A DNA stretch of 64,000 nucleotides from Pseudomonadota bacterium (GTDB lineage Bacteria > Pseudomonadota > Gammaproteobacteria > Steroidobacterales > Steroidobacteraceae). The DNA lies in NCBI GenBank assembly GCA_016704655.1, contig JADIZR010000009.1, positions 62,001-126,000 on the forward strand. Direction: 5' to 3'. The notes beneath the pieces are model-generated. The model did not search any database and was not told where the DNA came from. It was given only the letters and a program-made list of their open reading frames with translations. The position numbers and the translations under genes are program-made. Positions 64,000-64,000 of this stretch are shown here, in pieces (positions within the stretch are counted from its first letter, which is position 1; every line of letters starts with the position of its first letter).

Positions 64000-64000
64000 G

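Overview
The window is high-GC bacterial chromosome. Its first 29 kb carry gene orders typical of Gammaproteobacteria: queA-tgt-yajC-secD-secF, divergent suhB/trmJ, ndk-rlmN-pilF-rodZ-hisS-yfgM-bamB-der, divergent xseA/guaBA. The second half is a dense catabolic region (short-chain dehydrogenases, AMP-ligases, TonB receptors, a KstD-like flavoenzyme, a GMC oxidoreductase). I infer a metabolically versatile gammaproteobacterium of the Steroidobacter/Nevskia/Xanthomonas side of the class. There is no rRNA or other marker here that would fix the taxon.

Layout. 1-2.7 kb: the end of an L,D-transpeptidase, an ECF-like sigma factor, a (frameshifted) putative anti-sigma partner and a two-PDZ periplasmic protein. 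2.8-8.2 kb: queuosine genes and the YajC-SecD-SecF export module. 8.2-11.7 kb: a frameshifted TerC-family membrane protein, an APC amino-acid permease, a 9-nt tandem repeat and suhB. 11.7-16.8 kb: trmJ, a cysteine desulfurase fused to a degenerate IscU-like domain, iscA, a structured leader, ndk, and an in-frame RlmN-PilF fusion. 16.8-22.3 kb: rodZ, hisS, yfgM, bamB, der, with no ispG between rodZ and hisS. 22.4-29.3 kb: a metX-family gene, an inverted repeat, an M23 peptidase, xseA, guaB, guaA.

29.3-64 kb is the accessory region. After about 600 bp of decayed sequence come a thiolase, a striking poly-G tract, a DapB-fold dehydrogenase and a sulfotransferase. Opposite them runs a seven-gene minus-strand operon (DapB-like dehydrogenase, AMP-ligase, biotin carboxylase, CxxCxxCC protein, pyruvate-carboxylase-B-like carboxyltransferase, biotin carrier, SDR). 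This looks like a complete biotin-dependent carboxylase of unknown substrate. A second, paralogous carboxyltransferase ends the window, next to an SDR and a KstD-like flavoprotein. Between them lie two TonB receptors, an MFS carrier, an SDR/ligase/EthD operon, an SDR/GMC operon, an MDR reductase, an SDR/VOC/ligase operon, a tandem SDR pair and a truncated Old-Yellow-Enzyme gene. Outer-membrane uptake, CoA activation, alcohol/ketone redox chemistry, desaturation, carboxylation and thiolysis together suggest catabolism of a hydrophobic cyclic compound such as a steroid or terpenoid. That substrate is inference.

Caution on quality: every simple frameshift I found (putative anti-sigma gene, TerC, both TonB receptors) is repaired by adding or removing one base in a short run of identical bases. 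They are therefore more likely consensus errors than real mutations. The RlmN-PilF fusion, the internal deletion in accC and the poly-G tract are larger events and need read-level checking.
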